Source of the DNA: Rhizobium sp. ARZ01 | GTDB lineage: Bacteria; Pseudomonadota; Alphaproteobacteria; Rhizobiales; Rhizobiaceae | Length of the DNA: 64,000 bases | Direction: 5' to 3' | Assembly (NCBI RefSeq): GCF_014851675.1 | Contig: NZ_JACVAE010000001.1 | Location: 2,046,001 to 2,110,000, forward strand | In this document: in pieces, positions 27,342-35,325 of the stretch | Position numbering within the stretch: position 1 is the first letter of the stretch | How the letters are laid out: each line of letters begins with the position of its first letter | Notes under the pieces: generated by a model | What the model saw: the letters and a program-made list of their open reading frames with translations, nothing else | What the model was told of the DNA's origin: nothing | Databases searched by the model: none | Position numbers and translations under genes: made by a program

Positions 27342-27349
27342 ATGGTTAA
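27342..27349 (-). promoter_or_regulatory. candidate CtrA half-site TTAACCAT upstream of the ParA-type gene
   Basis: Read leftward the sequence is TTAACCAT, about 93 bp before the ParA-type start. The nearby plus-strand TTAA-N7-TTAC at 27322-27336 is one base from the full CtrA consensus TTAA-N7-TTAA. Confidence 0.35.
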
Positions 27350-27503
27350 CGAATTGCAAAGACGCGGCGTCCGGTTCGCCATGCGCGCTTGTGAAACGAT
27401 GATTTTGGCGTGCCACAATGCCGCCAGTTCGCACCTGTCCGTCGGTCCGACGGCCACTTATGAAGAATTGCAGCTGTCTCGCGAAGTATACTTCGAAACA
27501 GAA

Positions 27504-27532
27504 AGAGCCCGGCACAATGAGCGCCGGGCTCT
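27504..27532 (-). terminator. terminator of the Fe-ADH/ALDH operon
   Basis: AGAGCCCGGC pairs with GCCGGGCTCT over 10 bp with a 9-nt loop. Leftward it continues into TTCTGTTTCG. It lies 22 bp past the alcohol dehydrogenase stop. Confidence 0.75.
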
Positions 27533-27553
27533 ATGATCAAGGAACGAGGCGGC

Positions 27554-28699
27554 TCAGATGCACTCTGCAAAGAGCTTTTTGGCAGCCACCAAGGTCAGCT
27601 CGACCGGGTTACCACCAGCGGTCGGGTCAACAATTGCCATTTCCGACATCTCATCGATCCGATCCGTGCCTACGCCGAGCGAGGAGAGCTTATCCGGCAC
27701 GCCGAGCTCGGAGCGCAGGTTGAGCACGTAGTCGTAGAAGCCATTGAACCCGCCGGCAATTCCAAGATAGGCGGCCGCAGCGGCGATCTTGCCCTCGATA
27801 GCCGGCCGATTGAAACGCAGCACCGGCGGCATCACCACTGCATTCGTCATGCCGTGGTGGGTGTTGTAGATGGCCCCCACTGGATGCGACAGCGAGTGGA
27901 TCGCGCCCAGCCCCTTCTGGAAGGCGACAGCGCCCATGGCGGCGGCCGACATCATGTTGGCACGCGCCTCGATATCCGTCCCCTCCTTGTAGGCGCGCGG
28001 CAGGAATTCCTTGACGAGGCGCATGCCTTCGAGCGCGATGCCCTGGCTCATCGGATGATAGAACGGCGAGCAATAGGCCTCCAGACAATGGGCGAAAGCG
28101 TCCATGCCGGTACCTGAGGTGATGACCTTCGGCATGCCGACCGTCAGTTCCGGGTCGCAGATCGTGACGGAAGGAAGGATCTTCGGGTGGAAAATCACCT
28201 TCTTCGTGTGCGTCTCGGAGTTGGTGATGACCGAGGCACGTCCGACTTCCGAGCCGGTGCCGGCTGTCGTCGGCACGGCGACGATCGGCGCGATGCCGGC
28301 CGGGTTGGCGCGCGTCCACCAGTCACCGATATCCTCGAAATCCCAGACGGGGCGCGTCTGGCCCGACATGAAGGCGATTGCCTTGCCGAGATCGAGGCCC
28401 GAGCCGCCGCCAAAAGCGACGACGCCGTCATGGCCGCCGTCCTTGAAGGCCTTCACGCCGGCTTCGAGGTTCTTGTCGTTCGGGTTCGGATCGACTTCGG
28501 CGAAGATCGCCCGTCCGAGCCCAGCGGCGTCCAGAATGTCGAGCGCGTTCTGGGTGATCGCCATCGGCGCAAGGCCACGGTCGGTGACGAGCAATGGCTT
28601 CTTCATGCCGACCGCCTTGCAGTGGTCGGCCAGTTCCTTGATGCGCCCTGCCCCGAACTTGATGGCGGTGGGGTAGCTCCAGTTGGCGGTGATGGTCAT
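27554..28699 (-). CDS. iron-containing alcohol dehydrogenase
   Basis: This cytosolic group III alcohol dehydrogenase has 381 residues. The NAD-binding half has GGGSGLDLGKAIA and PTTAGTGSEVG. The metal-binding helix region carries the conserved Asp and His residues in GMDAFAHCLEAY, HSLSHPVGAIYNTHHG. It would interconvert an alcohol and aldehyde. Its start overlaps the aldehyde dehydrogenase stop by 4 bp (ATGA), so the two products form a two-step alcohol-to-acid oxidation. The operon context with a gamma-glutamyl-ligase-like enzyme points to a glutamylated amino alcohol as substrate; this is inference. Confidence 0.92.
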   Translation of the reverse strand: MTITANWSYPTAIKFGAGRIKELADHCKAVGMKKPLLVTDRGLAPMAITQNALDILDAAGLGRAIFAEVDPNPNDKNLEAGVKAFKDGGHDGVVAFGGGSGLDLGKAIAFMSGQTRPVWDFEDIGDWWTRANPAGIAPIVAVPTTAGTGSEVGRASVITNSETHTKKVIFHPKILPSVTICDPELTVGMPKVITSGTGMDAFAHCLEAYCSPFYHPMSQGIALEGMRLVKEFLPRAYKEGTDIEARANMMSAAAMGAVAFQKGLGAIHSLSHPVGAIYNTHHGMTNAVVMPPVLRFNRPAIEGKIAAAAAYLGIAGGFNGFYDYVLNLRSELGVPDKLSSLGVGTDRIDEMSEMAIVDPTAGGNPVELTLVAAKKLFAECI

Positions 28700-30081
28700 G
28701 CGAGCGCTTTCCTGAGGTGGTAGGATTTCGGGCGGGTGAGATTGTGGAAGCCGATGACGGAGAGCGAACCGCCGCGGCCGGTTTCCTTCACGCCGGTCCA
28801 GCAGAGTGCCGGATCGAGATAGTCGGCGCGGTTCATGAAGACGGTCCCGGTTTCTAGGTCACGTCCGAGGCGGGCTGCGCGCTCCGCATCCTTGGTCCAG
28901 AGCGAAACGGTTAGGCCGTACTGGCAATCGTTCATCAGTTCGAGCGCTTCGGCGTCGTTCTTGACCTTCATAATGCCAACAGCCGGACCGAAGGTCTCTT
29001 CCTTCATGAACGGCATGGAATGGTCGACGTTCACCAGTACCTGCGGGGCAAGGTAGGCGCCGCCGTCGTCCTGCGGGAACAGTTTTGGATCGACCAGCGC
29101 CTTGGCACCGCGAGCTACTGCATCGGCCACTTGCTCGCGCACGACCGCGGCAAAGCGCTTGTTTGCCATCGGGCCGAGTGTCGTTTCCTGATCGAGCGGA
29201 TTGCCGAGCTTGTAGTTCGATACCCAGGCGACCGACTTCTCCACGAACGCGTCATAGAGAGACTCGTGCACATAGATGCGTTCGATGCCGCAGCAGCACT
29301 GGCCCGAGTTGTAGGTGGCGCCGTCCATCAGGGTGTCGACCGCAGCGTCGAGATCGGCGTCCTCCATCACATAGCCGGGATCCTTGCCGCCCAGCTCGAG
29401 ACCGAGCGGGGTGAAGGTGCCGGCGGCGGCATGCTCGATCGCGCGCCCGCCCTGGACCGACCCGGTGAAGTTGACGAAGTCGAAGCTCTTGGCCGCGATC
29501 AACGCCGATGTCGTGTCGTGGTCAAGGAAGACGTTCTGGAACACGTCATCCGGTACGCCCGCTTCGACGAAGGCGCGCACCATGCGCTCGCCGACGAGCA
29601 GGGTCTGGGCAGCATGCTTGATGATGACCGTGTTGCCGGCCATCAGCGCCGGGGCAATCGTGTTGATCGCGGTCATATAGGGATAGTTCCACGGCGCGAT
29701 GACGAAGACGACGCCATGCGGCTCGCGCTCGATGCGGCGCTCGAAGCGCGCGCTCTCCTCGATCACGATCGGTGCGAGCGAGGATCCTGCAATCTCGGCG
29801 ACATAGTTGGAGCGCTCATTGAACCCCTTGAATTCGCCGCCGTAGCGCACCGGGCGCCCCATCTGCCAGGCAAGCTCCGGCACGACATCGCCGGCCATCT
29901 CGTTCAGCCGGGCGACGCCTTTCAGCACGAGTTGGATCCGGTCTTCCAGCGGTCGCCTGGCCCAGGCCTTCTGCGCCTTGCGCGCCCGCGCGACAACATC
30001 CTTCGCCGCCTCGAGCGGCATCGCCTCGCGCTCGGCATAGACCGAGCCATCGACGGGTGAAATGCATTTGATCATGGTCAT
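28696..30081 (-). CDS. aldehyde dehydrogenase
   Basis: This NAD(P)-dependent enzyme has 461 residues. The catalytic Cys is in NSGQCCCGIERIYV, the general base Glu in GLELGGKDPG, and the Asn/Lys region in IAPWNYPYMTAI and VIIKHA. It resembles the succinate-semialdehyde/gamma-glutamyl-aldehyde group more than fatty aldehyde enzymes. Translation of the alcohol dehydrogenase is coupled to its stop. A palindromic repeat separates it from the upstream ligase gene. Confidence 0.92.
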   Translation of the reverse strand: MTMIKCISPVDGSVYAEREAMPLEAAKDVVARARKAQKAWARRPLEDRIQLVLKGVARLNEMAGDVVPELAWQMGRPVRYGGEFKGFNERSNYVAEIAGSSLAPIVIEESARFERRIEREPHGVVFVIAPWNYPYMTAINTIAPALMAGNTVIIKHAAQTLLVGERMVRAFVEAGVPDDVFQNVFLDHDTTSALIAAKSFDFVNFTGSVQGGRAIEHAAAGTFTPLGLELGGKDPGYVMEDADLDAAVDTLMDGATYNSGQCCCGIERIYVHESLYDAFVEKSVAWVSNYKLGNPLDQETTLGPMANKRFAAVVREQVADAVARGAKALVDPKLFPQDDGGAYLAPQVLVNVDHSMPFMKEETFGPAVGIMKVKNDAEALELMNDCQYGLTVSLWTKDAERAARLGRDLETGTVFMNRADYLDPALCWTGVKETGRGGSLSVIGFHNLTRPKSYHLRKALA

Positions 30082-30159
30082 GATCGTCTTCCTGTCAGTT
30101 GCATCAAATTTTCACTCTCGGCATCCTGCGACACCGTCGTCCACGCCGCCACAGTCAAA

Positions 30160-30189
30160 TGCCCTCTCTCCGCCTGCGGAGAAAGGGCA
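30160..30189. repeat. palindromic intergenic repeat (RIME-like arm)
   Basis: TGCCCTCTCTCCG pairs with CGGAGAAAGGGCA with one mismatch, 13 positions around CCTG. The same core, CTCTCC-CGCCTGCG-GGAGAG, recurs at 53380-53400, so the two belong to one repeat family. It lies between the ligase and aldehyde dehydrogenase genes of one operon. Confidence 0.55.
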
Positions 30190-30214
30190 AATGCGGACGG
30201 CAATTGCAAAATGC

Positions 30215-31585
30215 CTAAGCCCTTTCGAAACCCCGCGCCACCTCCCAGTCGGTTACGCGGCGGTCGTATTCTTCCTGCTCCCACTCGGCGGCACGGGTGT
30301 AGTGGTCAATCACGTCCTCGCCGAAGGCCTCGCGCAGCATCTTCGATTTTGTCATGTAGTCCGTGGCGTCGCGCAGCGTCTTCGGTATCTCGCGAATGCC
30401 CTTGCCACCGTATGCATCGCCGACGAATGGAGCCTCAAGCTCCAGCTTGCCCTCGATCCCGGCAATCCCGGCCGCAATCAGCGCCGCCATGGCCAGATAG
30501 GGGTTGAGGTCGGAACCGCCGACCCGGCATTCGATGCGGATCCCTTTGCTCCCCTCGCCGCAAAGCCGGTAGCCGGCGGTGCGGTTGTCCTTGCTCCAAA
30601 CAGCCTTGGTCGGCGCGAAGGTGCCGGCCATGAAGCGCTTGTAGGAGTTGATGTAGGGCGCAAGGAAGTAGGTGATCTCGCTGGCATGGTTCAGCAGACC
30701 GGCCACGTAGCAGCGCATCATCTCGGACATGCCGTACTTGGCTTCGGAGTCGTAGAACTTCGGCGTCTTGCCGTCGAGGCTCCAGAGCGACTGGTGCACG
30801 TGCGACGAGGATCCGGCTGCGCCGTAGTTATACTTGGCAAGGAAGGTGATGGCCTTGCCGCGCTGCCAGGCGATCTCCTTGCAGGCGTTCTTGATGATTG
30901 CGTGCCGGTCGGCCATCGCCAGCGCGTCGGCGTAGCGCACGTTGATCTCCTCCTGGCCGGCGGAAGCCTCGCCCTTGGAGTTTTCGACCGGAATGCCGGC
31001 ACCCTGCAGACCGTTGCGGATTGCCCGCATCACGTCTTCTTCCTTGGTGGTCTGGAAGATGTGGTAGTCCTCGTTGTAACCGCTGACGGGCCGCAGGTCG
31101 CGATAACCGCTCTCGCGCGCATCGTCATAGGTTTGGTCGAACAGGAAGAACTCCAGTTCCGTTGCCATGAAGGCCTTGAGCCCCATCGCCTCGAGCCGCT
31201 TGACCTGCCGCTTCAGGATGGCGCGCGGCGAATGCGGCACTTCCTTGTGGGTATGGTGGTCCAGCACGTCGCACAGTACGAGGGCAGTGCCTTCCAGCCA
31301 GGGTGTACGCCGCAGCGTCGACAGGTCCGGCTTCATCGTGTAGTCGCCGTATCCCGCCTCCCAGCTCGTCGAGCGATAGCCGGAGACAGTCTCCATCTCC
31401 ATGTCGGTTGCCAGCAGATAGTTGCAGCTGTGCGTTTCCTCGTACGCGCCGTCAACGAAGTACTGGGCATGGAACCGCTTGCCCATCAGGCGGCCCTGCA
31501 TGTCGACCTGGCAGGCCAGCACTGTATCGATGCGGCCCTCGGCAACATCCTTCTTCAGCTCTTCGAACGTATAACTTGCGCTCAT
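30215..31585 (-). CDS. glutamine synthetase family ligase (gamma-glutamyl-amine ligase type)
   Basis: The protein of 456 residues has the two-domain glutamine synthetase fold with ATELEFFLF, GQEEINVRYADALAMADRH and AGSSSHVHQSLW, which carry the metal and ATP ligands. It lacks the C-terminal adenylylation region of GlnA and is closer to PuuA-type enzymes, which join glutamate to an amine such as putrescine, isopropylamine or ethanolamine. The neighbouring permease, alcohol and aldehyde dehydrogenases and amidohydrolase fit such a pathway. The substrate is unknown. A pair of strong hairpins precedes it. Confidence 0.85.
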   Translation of the reverse strand: MSASYTFEELKKDVAEGRIDTVLACQVDMQGRLMGKRFHAQYFVDGAYEETHSCNYLLATDMEMETVSGYRSTSWEAGYGDYTMKPDLSTLRRTPWLEGTALVLCDVLDHHTHKEVPHSPRAILKRQVKRLEAMGLKAFMATELEFFLFDQTYDDARESGYRDLRPVSGYNEDYHIFQTTKEEDVMRAIRNGLQGAGIPVENSKGEASAGQEEINVRYADALAMADRHAIIKNACKEIAWQRGKAITFLAKYNYGAAGSSSHVHQSLWSLDGKTPKFYDSEAKYGMSEMMRCYVAGLLNHASEITYFLAPYINSYKRFMAGTFAPTKAVWSKDNRTAGYRLCGEGSKGIRIECRVGGSDLNPYLAMAALIAAGIAGIEGKLELEAPFVGDAYGGKGIREIPKTLRDATDYMTKSKMLREAFGEDVIDHYTRAAEWEQEEYDRRVTDWEVARGFERA

Positions 31586-31610
31586 GATTTCGGTCCCGTG
31601 AATGAAAATT

Positions 31611-31667
31611 GGCCGCCGCCCGGGGCGGCCGGAAAGGAAAGGCGAAGGCCACGCGGGCGGCCTTCGC
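31611..31667 (-). promoter_or_regulatory. double hairpin between permease and ligase genes (attenuator-like)
   Basis: Leftward transcription first meets GCGAAGGCC/GGCCTTCGC (perfect 9-bp stem, 31642-31667), followed by the pyrimidine-rich CTTTCCTTTCC, and then GGCCGCC/GGCGGCC (31611-31630). The first could partly terminate the permease transcript and so lower expression of the catabolic genes downstream. Confidence 0.55.
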
Positions 31668-31678
31668 GGAATGCACGA

Positions 31679-33262
31679 TCAGACTTCGCCCACTGCCTTT
31701 TCGGCTGCGGCAATCTCGGCCTGGCGGCGAGCAACCTCGTCGCCGATCGGCGGGCCTTTGAACCGGCGGTTTTCGAGGCCGAACCAGATGATCGCCGTCA
31801 GAACCAGGAAGCCCACGGTGATGTAGAGCGCCCAGTCATTCGGCGGCTGGATGCCGATGACGAAAATCAGCACCATCGCGATGATCGACAGGATCGCGAA
31901 CAGCTTGAACATGCCCTCGCCGAGATTCCATGGCCCCATGTTGTCCCACTTCGATGTACCCCAGGCAAACAGGCCGAGCGTGATCGGAATCACGAAGGAG
32001 AAGAAGAGGAAGATGACGGTGCACGACACCACGATTGTATAGACCGGCGTCTCGCCGATCGAGACAAGCGAAGAGCCCCAGACGAACAGGACAGCCAGGA
32101 TTGAGCCGGTCCAGATCGCAGCAACCGGTGTGCGATAGGCCGGACTGACCTTCGAAAGGCCACGCGAGAACGGCAGGCCGCCGTCACGCGAGAACGCGAA
32201 GATCATGCGCGACACCGAGGTTACGGTCGCAAGACCGCAGAGCCACTGGGCGACCAGGATGGCGAGGTAAAGAACGTCCTTGATCACCGGATGGATCTGC
32301 GTGTCCATGGCCCAGAAGAACACGTTCCAGCCCTGCGCGGCGGCGGCGGTCATGCCGTCGGTGGTCGTGCCGTCGGCGTTTGCGACCGACGTCGGGATCA
32401 TCAGTACGAAGGAGCACAGCATGATGTAGCCGAACAGAGCCGACCAGAGCACGGAAGAGACCATGCCGCGCGGAACCGAGTGGGCTGCCTTGACGGTTTC
32501 TTCCGAGGTGTGCGCCGACGCGTCGTAGCCGGTGATCGTGTAGATCGGCAGCAGAAGGCCGAGCAGGAAAACCCAGGTGCCGGACGTTTCAGGCCAGACA
32601 TTTCCGCCCGCTTCGCCCGAGTAGTTCGTGAAGGTGAACAGGCGGCCGATCTCGTAGCTGTCAGCAGCAATGAGGCACGCGAGCGCAAGCGCGATCGCGG
32701 TGGCGAAGATAAGATATCCGGAGAAGTCGGTCAGTTTTGCCGTCAGCCCGATACCCATGTGGTTCACGAGCGCCTGCGCGCCGGTGATGATCGCCAGGAA
32801 CACGATACGGGTGGTGGTTGTGTCCTCGAGCCCGAAATAGGGCGTTCCAAACGACCCCATGAAGAAGTAGTAGGTGCCAACGTTGATGGCGCCTAGAACG
32901 GTAACAAGGCCGAGCAGGTTGAACCATGCCGTAACCCAGCCGGTGAAGCGGTTGCCGAGGATCGAGCCCCAGTGATAGAGGCCGCCCGCAGTCGGATAGG
33001 CCGAACTGATCTGTGCCATCGCGACGGCGAAGACCAATGAGACGAAGCAGCCGAGCGGCCACCCGATGCCGATCGCAGCGCCCCCCGCGCCCGACGTTGC
33101 CTGCGCCAGCGAGTTGATCCCGCCCGAAAGGATGCAAATGATCGAGAAGGATACGGCGAAGTTCGAGAACTGGCTCATCCGCCGCTCGAGCTCCTGTGCG
33201 TATCCCATTGAATGCAGGACATGCATGTCCGCTTTCTTGTCTAAATCTGAATAGTCTGACAT
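31679..33262 (-). CDS. APC-superfamily amine/amino-acid permease
   Basis: This inner-membrane transporter of 527 residues has about twelve helices. The N-terminus LERRMSQFSNFAVSFSIICILSGG and the SAYPTAGGLYHWGS helix place it in the APC subgroup that includes GABA and choline permeases of fungi and bacteria. It would bring in the amine consumed by the pathway. ATG at 33262 has AGGGGAA close upstream; an upstream ATG at 33337 with GGAG would add 25 residues and cannot be fully excluded. It lies between the amidohydrolase-like and ligase genes in one direction. Confidence 0.88.
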   Translation of the reverse strand: MSDYSDLDKKADMHVLHSMGYAQELERRMSQFSNFAVSFSIICILSGGINSLAQATSGAGGAAIGIGWPLGCFVSLVFAVAMAQISSAYPTAGGLYHWGSILGNRFTGWVTAWFNLLGLVTVLGAINVGTYYFFMGSFGTPYFGLEDTTTTRIVFLAIITGAQALVNHMGIGLTAKLTDFSGYLIFATAIALALACLIAADSYEIGRLFTFTNYSGEAGGNVWPETSGTWVFLLGLLLPIYTITGYDASAHTSEETVKAAHSVPRGMVSSVLWSALFGYIMLCSFVLMIPTSVANADGTTTDGMTAAAAQGWNVFFWAMDTQIHPVIKDVLYLAILVAQWLCGLATVTSVSRMIFAFSRDGGLPFSRGLSKVSPAYRTPVAAIWTGSILAVLFVWGSSLVSIGETPVYTIVVSCTVIFLFFSFVIPITLGLFAWGTSKWDNMGPWNLGEGMFKLFAILSIIAMVLIFVIGIQPPNDWALYITVGFLVLTAIIWFGLENRRFKGPPIGDEVARRQAEIAAAEKAVGEV

Positions 33263-33377
33263 GTTTTTCCCCTGTAATGCCCGACCCTCGGCGGAATTGC
33301 CGAATGGCCGCCCGTACCTCAAGCCCATGATCTCCATGGGGCATTCTCCGCGGTCATGCCGCTCCCCGGGTCTGTTC

Positions 33378-34145
33378 TTATGGTTTTGACGTGAGCGGCA
33401 CGCTTTCCAGCAGCAGCCCCGTCAGATAATCAGCCATGACCCCTTGGCTGTTTTCATCCTTGATGAGGTCGTTGCGGACCTCGATCATTACGTTCAACAA
33501 GCCGTTTTCCAGCCCGTGCATTTTCAACGTATGCGTGACTCCGTCTTCCGGTCCATAAGGCTCGTTGCGACGGGCGTCGTAGAGACTAGTGCGCTCAGCG
33601 GCCGACAGCATGAGATCGGCCAGTCGGCTATCCGTATCGTGCAGGATACCGACCTCCACGGGCCGCGGCTCGCCGAAGTAGATCGGCGTAAAGCTGTGAA
33701 TCGTGACGAGGATCGGCGCCCGTCCCTCGACGATTCGTTGGCGCAACAGGGCCGCAATTCGATCGCGAAAGGGAAAGTATAGCGCCTCCGCGCGCTCCAT
33801 TCGAGCGGCATCGGTAAGCGCGGCATTGCCCGGCACTGGGTAGATCTCGCTCGTCGCCGGCATGGCACTCGGCGACTCAGGCGGTCGGTTACAGTCATAG
33901 GCAAGACGGGAGAAACGCTGATGAATCAGCGTGGCATCGAGGCTCTTTGCCATGACGCGCGCCACGGCCAGCGCACCTGGATCCCAGGCAATGTGACTTT
34001 CAAGCGCATCCTGCGAAAGCCCAAGCGTACCGAGCCGTTCCGGCATGAGCCGCGAGGCGTGCTCGCACACCAGTATAAACCGGCTGCGGCCATCGGCATT
34101 CTCGACGGCGACAGGATCGCCTTCCCGTTCGGTCAGTATTCCCAT
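33378..34145 (-). CDS. N-formylglutamate amidohydrolase family protein
   Basis: This cytosolic protein of 255 residues has the FGase fold. Motifs are FILVCEHAS, HIAWDPGALAVA, LIHQRFSRLAYDCNR and ILVTIHSFTPIY with the metal-binding residues, then VEVGILHDTDSRLA. The hut operon is absent here, so histidine breakdown is unlikely. As the first gene of the five-gene leftward set it would be the hydrolase that frees glutamate from a gamma-glutamyl or N-acyl-glutamate intermediate. That role is inferred. Two matched dyads before its start are candidate operators. Confidence 0.82.
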   Translation of the reverse strand: MGILTEREGDPVAVENADGRSRFILVCEHASRLMPERLGTLGLSQDALESHIAWDPGALAVARVMAKSLDATLIHQRFSRLAYDCNRPPESPSAMPATSEIYPVPGNAALTDAARMERAEALYFPFRDRIAALLRQRIVEGRAPILVTIHSFTPIYFGEPRPVEVGILHDTDSRLADLMLSAAERTSLYDARRNEPYGPEDGVTHTLKMHGLENGLLNVMIEVRNDLIKDENSQGVMADYLTGLLLESVPLTSKP

Positions 34146-34181
34146 GCAGCCGGTCCCCTCGATCGGCTAATTTTTCTTTAA

Positions 34182-34197
34182 TGAAGAGAATTCTTCA
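34182..34197. promoter_or_regulatory. operator candidate 1, TGAA-N8-TTCA
   Basis: The 16-bp site TGAAGAGAATTCTTCA has inverted ends and a central EcoRI-like palindrome. It lies 37 bp before the amidohydrolase-like start, in the divergent region shared with the RpiR-type regulator. Confidence 0.55.
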
Positions 34198-34222
34198 CCT
34201 CCTGCGATCTGTCAACAGGTTG

Positions 34223-34238
34223 TGAAACATTCTCTTCA
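34223..34238. promoter_or_regulatory. operator candidate 2, TGAA-N8-TTCA
   Basis: TGAAACATTCTCTTCA shares both ends and spacing with the site at 34182. The two start points are 41 bp apart, near four helical turns, suited to cooperative binding of RpiR-type dimers or tetramers. Confidence 0.55.
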
Positions 34239-34317
34239 AAAAATCATTTGACTCGAAATGTGACAGCGATGTTTAATTTCATCAAAGCCGACAGAGAGCG
34301 GCAGCAAGGGGAATGAA

Positions 34318-35196
34318 TTGACGTTGAATCAGGCATCCATGACGGTGTCGGACGTGATCAACGCCCATTTCGACGCGCTTACGCGCGCCGAAAAGCAATT
34401 GGCGGCATCGCTTCTCGACAACTATCCCGTCTCCGGCCTCGGCAGCATTACGACTGTCGCGGAGAATGCCGGCGTTTCAACGCCCACCGTCGCCCGCATG
34501 GTTCAGAAGCTCGGCTATCGTGGCTTCCCCGACTTCCAGGCGCACCTGCATCACGAACTTGAGGCGACGCTCTCGAGCCCAATCGCCAAGCACGACCGGT
34601 GGGCTGCCAATGCCCCGGGAACGCATATCCTCAACCGCTTCGCCGACGCGATCATGAACAACCTGCGCCAGACGTTGTCGCAGGTCGAGATCGAGGAGTT
34701 CGATGGCGCAGCTGCGCTGATCGCCGATCGAAAGCGTAAAGTGTATGTCGTGGGGGGGCGCATCACCAAGGCGCTCGCCGACTATCTTTTTACGCACCTG
34801 CAGGTGATCCGGCCGAACGTCACCCAGTTGGCCAACAATCCGAGTTCCTGGCCACACTATGTTCTGAACATGAAGGCCGGCGACGTCATCGTCATCTTCG
34901 ACATCCGGCGCTACGAGCAGGAGATGGAGACCTTCGCCCGCATCGCCCGCCAGCGGGGCGTCGAGATCGTCCTGTTCACCGACCAATGGGCGTCCCCCAT
35001 CGCCAAGTTGGCAGCGCGTGTTTTTCGCATCCATATTGAGGCGCCGTCCGCGTGGGACTCGTCCGTGGTGACGCTATTCGTGGTCGAGGCACTGATCGAG
35101 GCGACGCAGAGCGCAAACTGGGGAGAAACACGCGAACGAATAAAATCGTTGGAGGAACTGTTCGAGGCGAGCCGATTGTTCCGCAAGCCGAGATGA
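34318..35196 (+). CDS. MurR/RpiR-family transcriptional regulator
   Basis: This regulator of 292 residues has an N-terminal HTH_6 domain (residues 10-85, with SITTVAENAGVSTPTVARMVQKLGYRGF) and a SIS domain (about 125-265, beginning VYVVGGRITKALADYL and AGDVIVIFDIRRY). Such proteins usually bind phosphosugars, but several control amine and amino-acid catabolism. TTG at 34318 has AAGGGG at good spacing; ATG at 34339 is the alternative. It diverges from the five-gene amine operon and precedes an ABC importer operon, and may control both. Confidence 0.9.
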   Translation: MTLNQASMTVSDVINAHFDALTRAEKQLAASLLDNYPVSGLGSITTVAENAGVSTPTVARMVQKLGYRGFPDFQAHLHHELEATLSSPIAKHDRWAANAPGTHILNRFADAIMNNLRQTLSQVEIEEFDGAAALIADRKRKVYVVGGRITKALADYLFTHLQVIRPNVTQLANNPSSWPHYVLNMKAGDVIVIFDIRRYEQEMETFARIARQRGVEIVLFTDQWASPIAKLAARVFRIHIEAPSAWDSSVVTLFVVEALIEATQSANWGETRERIKSLEELFEASRLFRKPR

Positions 35197-35278
35197 AACT
35201 ACCGTAAAGTCAATGAATAACCGGGAAGCCCGGAAAAGCATTTAAAATCTGTCACATATACTTCATGCCGCACCAGTA

Positions 35279-35297
35279 TCAGCTTCGCCGAAGCTGA
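35279..35297 (+). promoter_or_regulatory. 8-bp hairpin in the leader of the binding-protein gene
   Basis: TCAGCTTC pairs with GAAGCTGA around GCC, ending 11 bp before the AAAGGAG site of the binding-protein gene. It may affect translation or mRNA life. Confidence 0.4.
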
Positions 35298-35325
35298 CTG
35301 ACACACAAAAAGGAGAACACCCGTG

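Larger units (their letters stand above)
27250..27553. other. 304-bp intergenic region between the ParA-type gene and the Fe-ADH gene
   Basis: It contains the ParA-type promoter region. GTTAACC at 27321-27327 and GGTTAAC at 27344-27350 form an inverted pair, with TTAACCAT on the minus strand at 27342-27349. The terminator of the alcohol dehydrogenase operon is at 27504-27532. A 64-codon rightward frame (27342-27536) is open but runs through that terminator and is not supported. Confidence 0.5.

Noticed and set aside
27342..27536. Rightward 64-codon frame between the ParA-type and alcohol dehydrogenase genes
   Set aside because: It runs through the terminator of the opposite operon and has no ribosome-binding site.
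30062..32104. 680-codon open frame on the plus strand
   Set aside because: It lies antisense to the ligase and permease genes and reads as low-complexity His/Asp/Arg-rich sequence, typical of the reverse of high-G+C genes.
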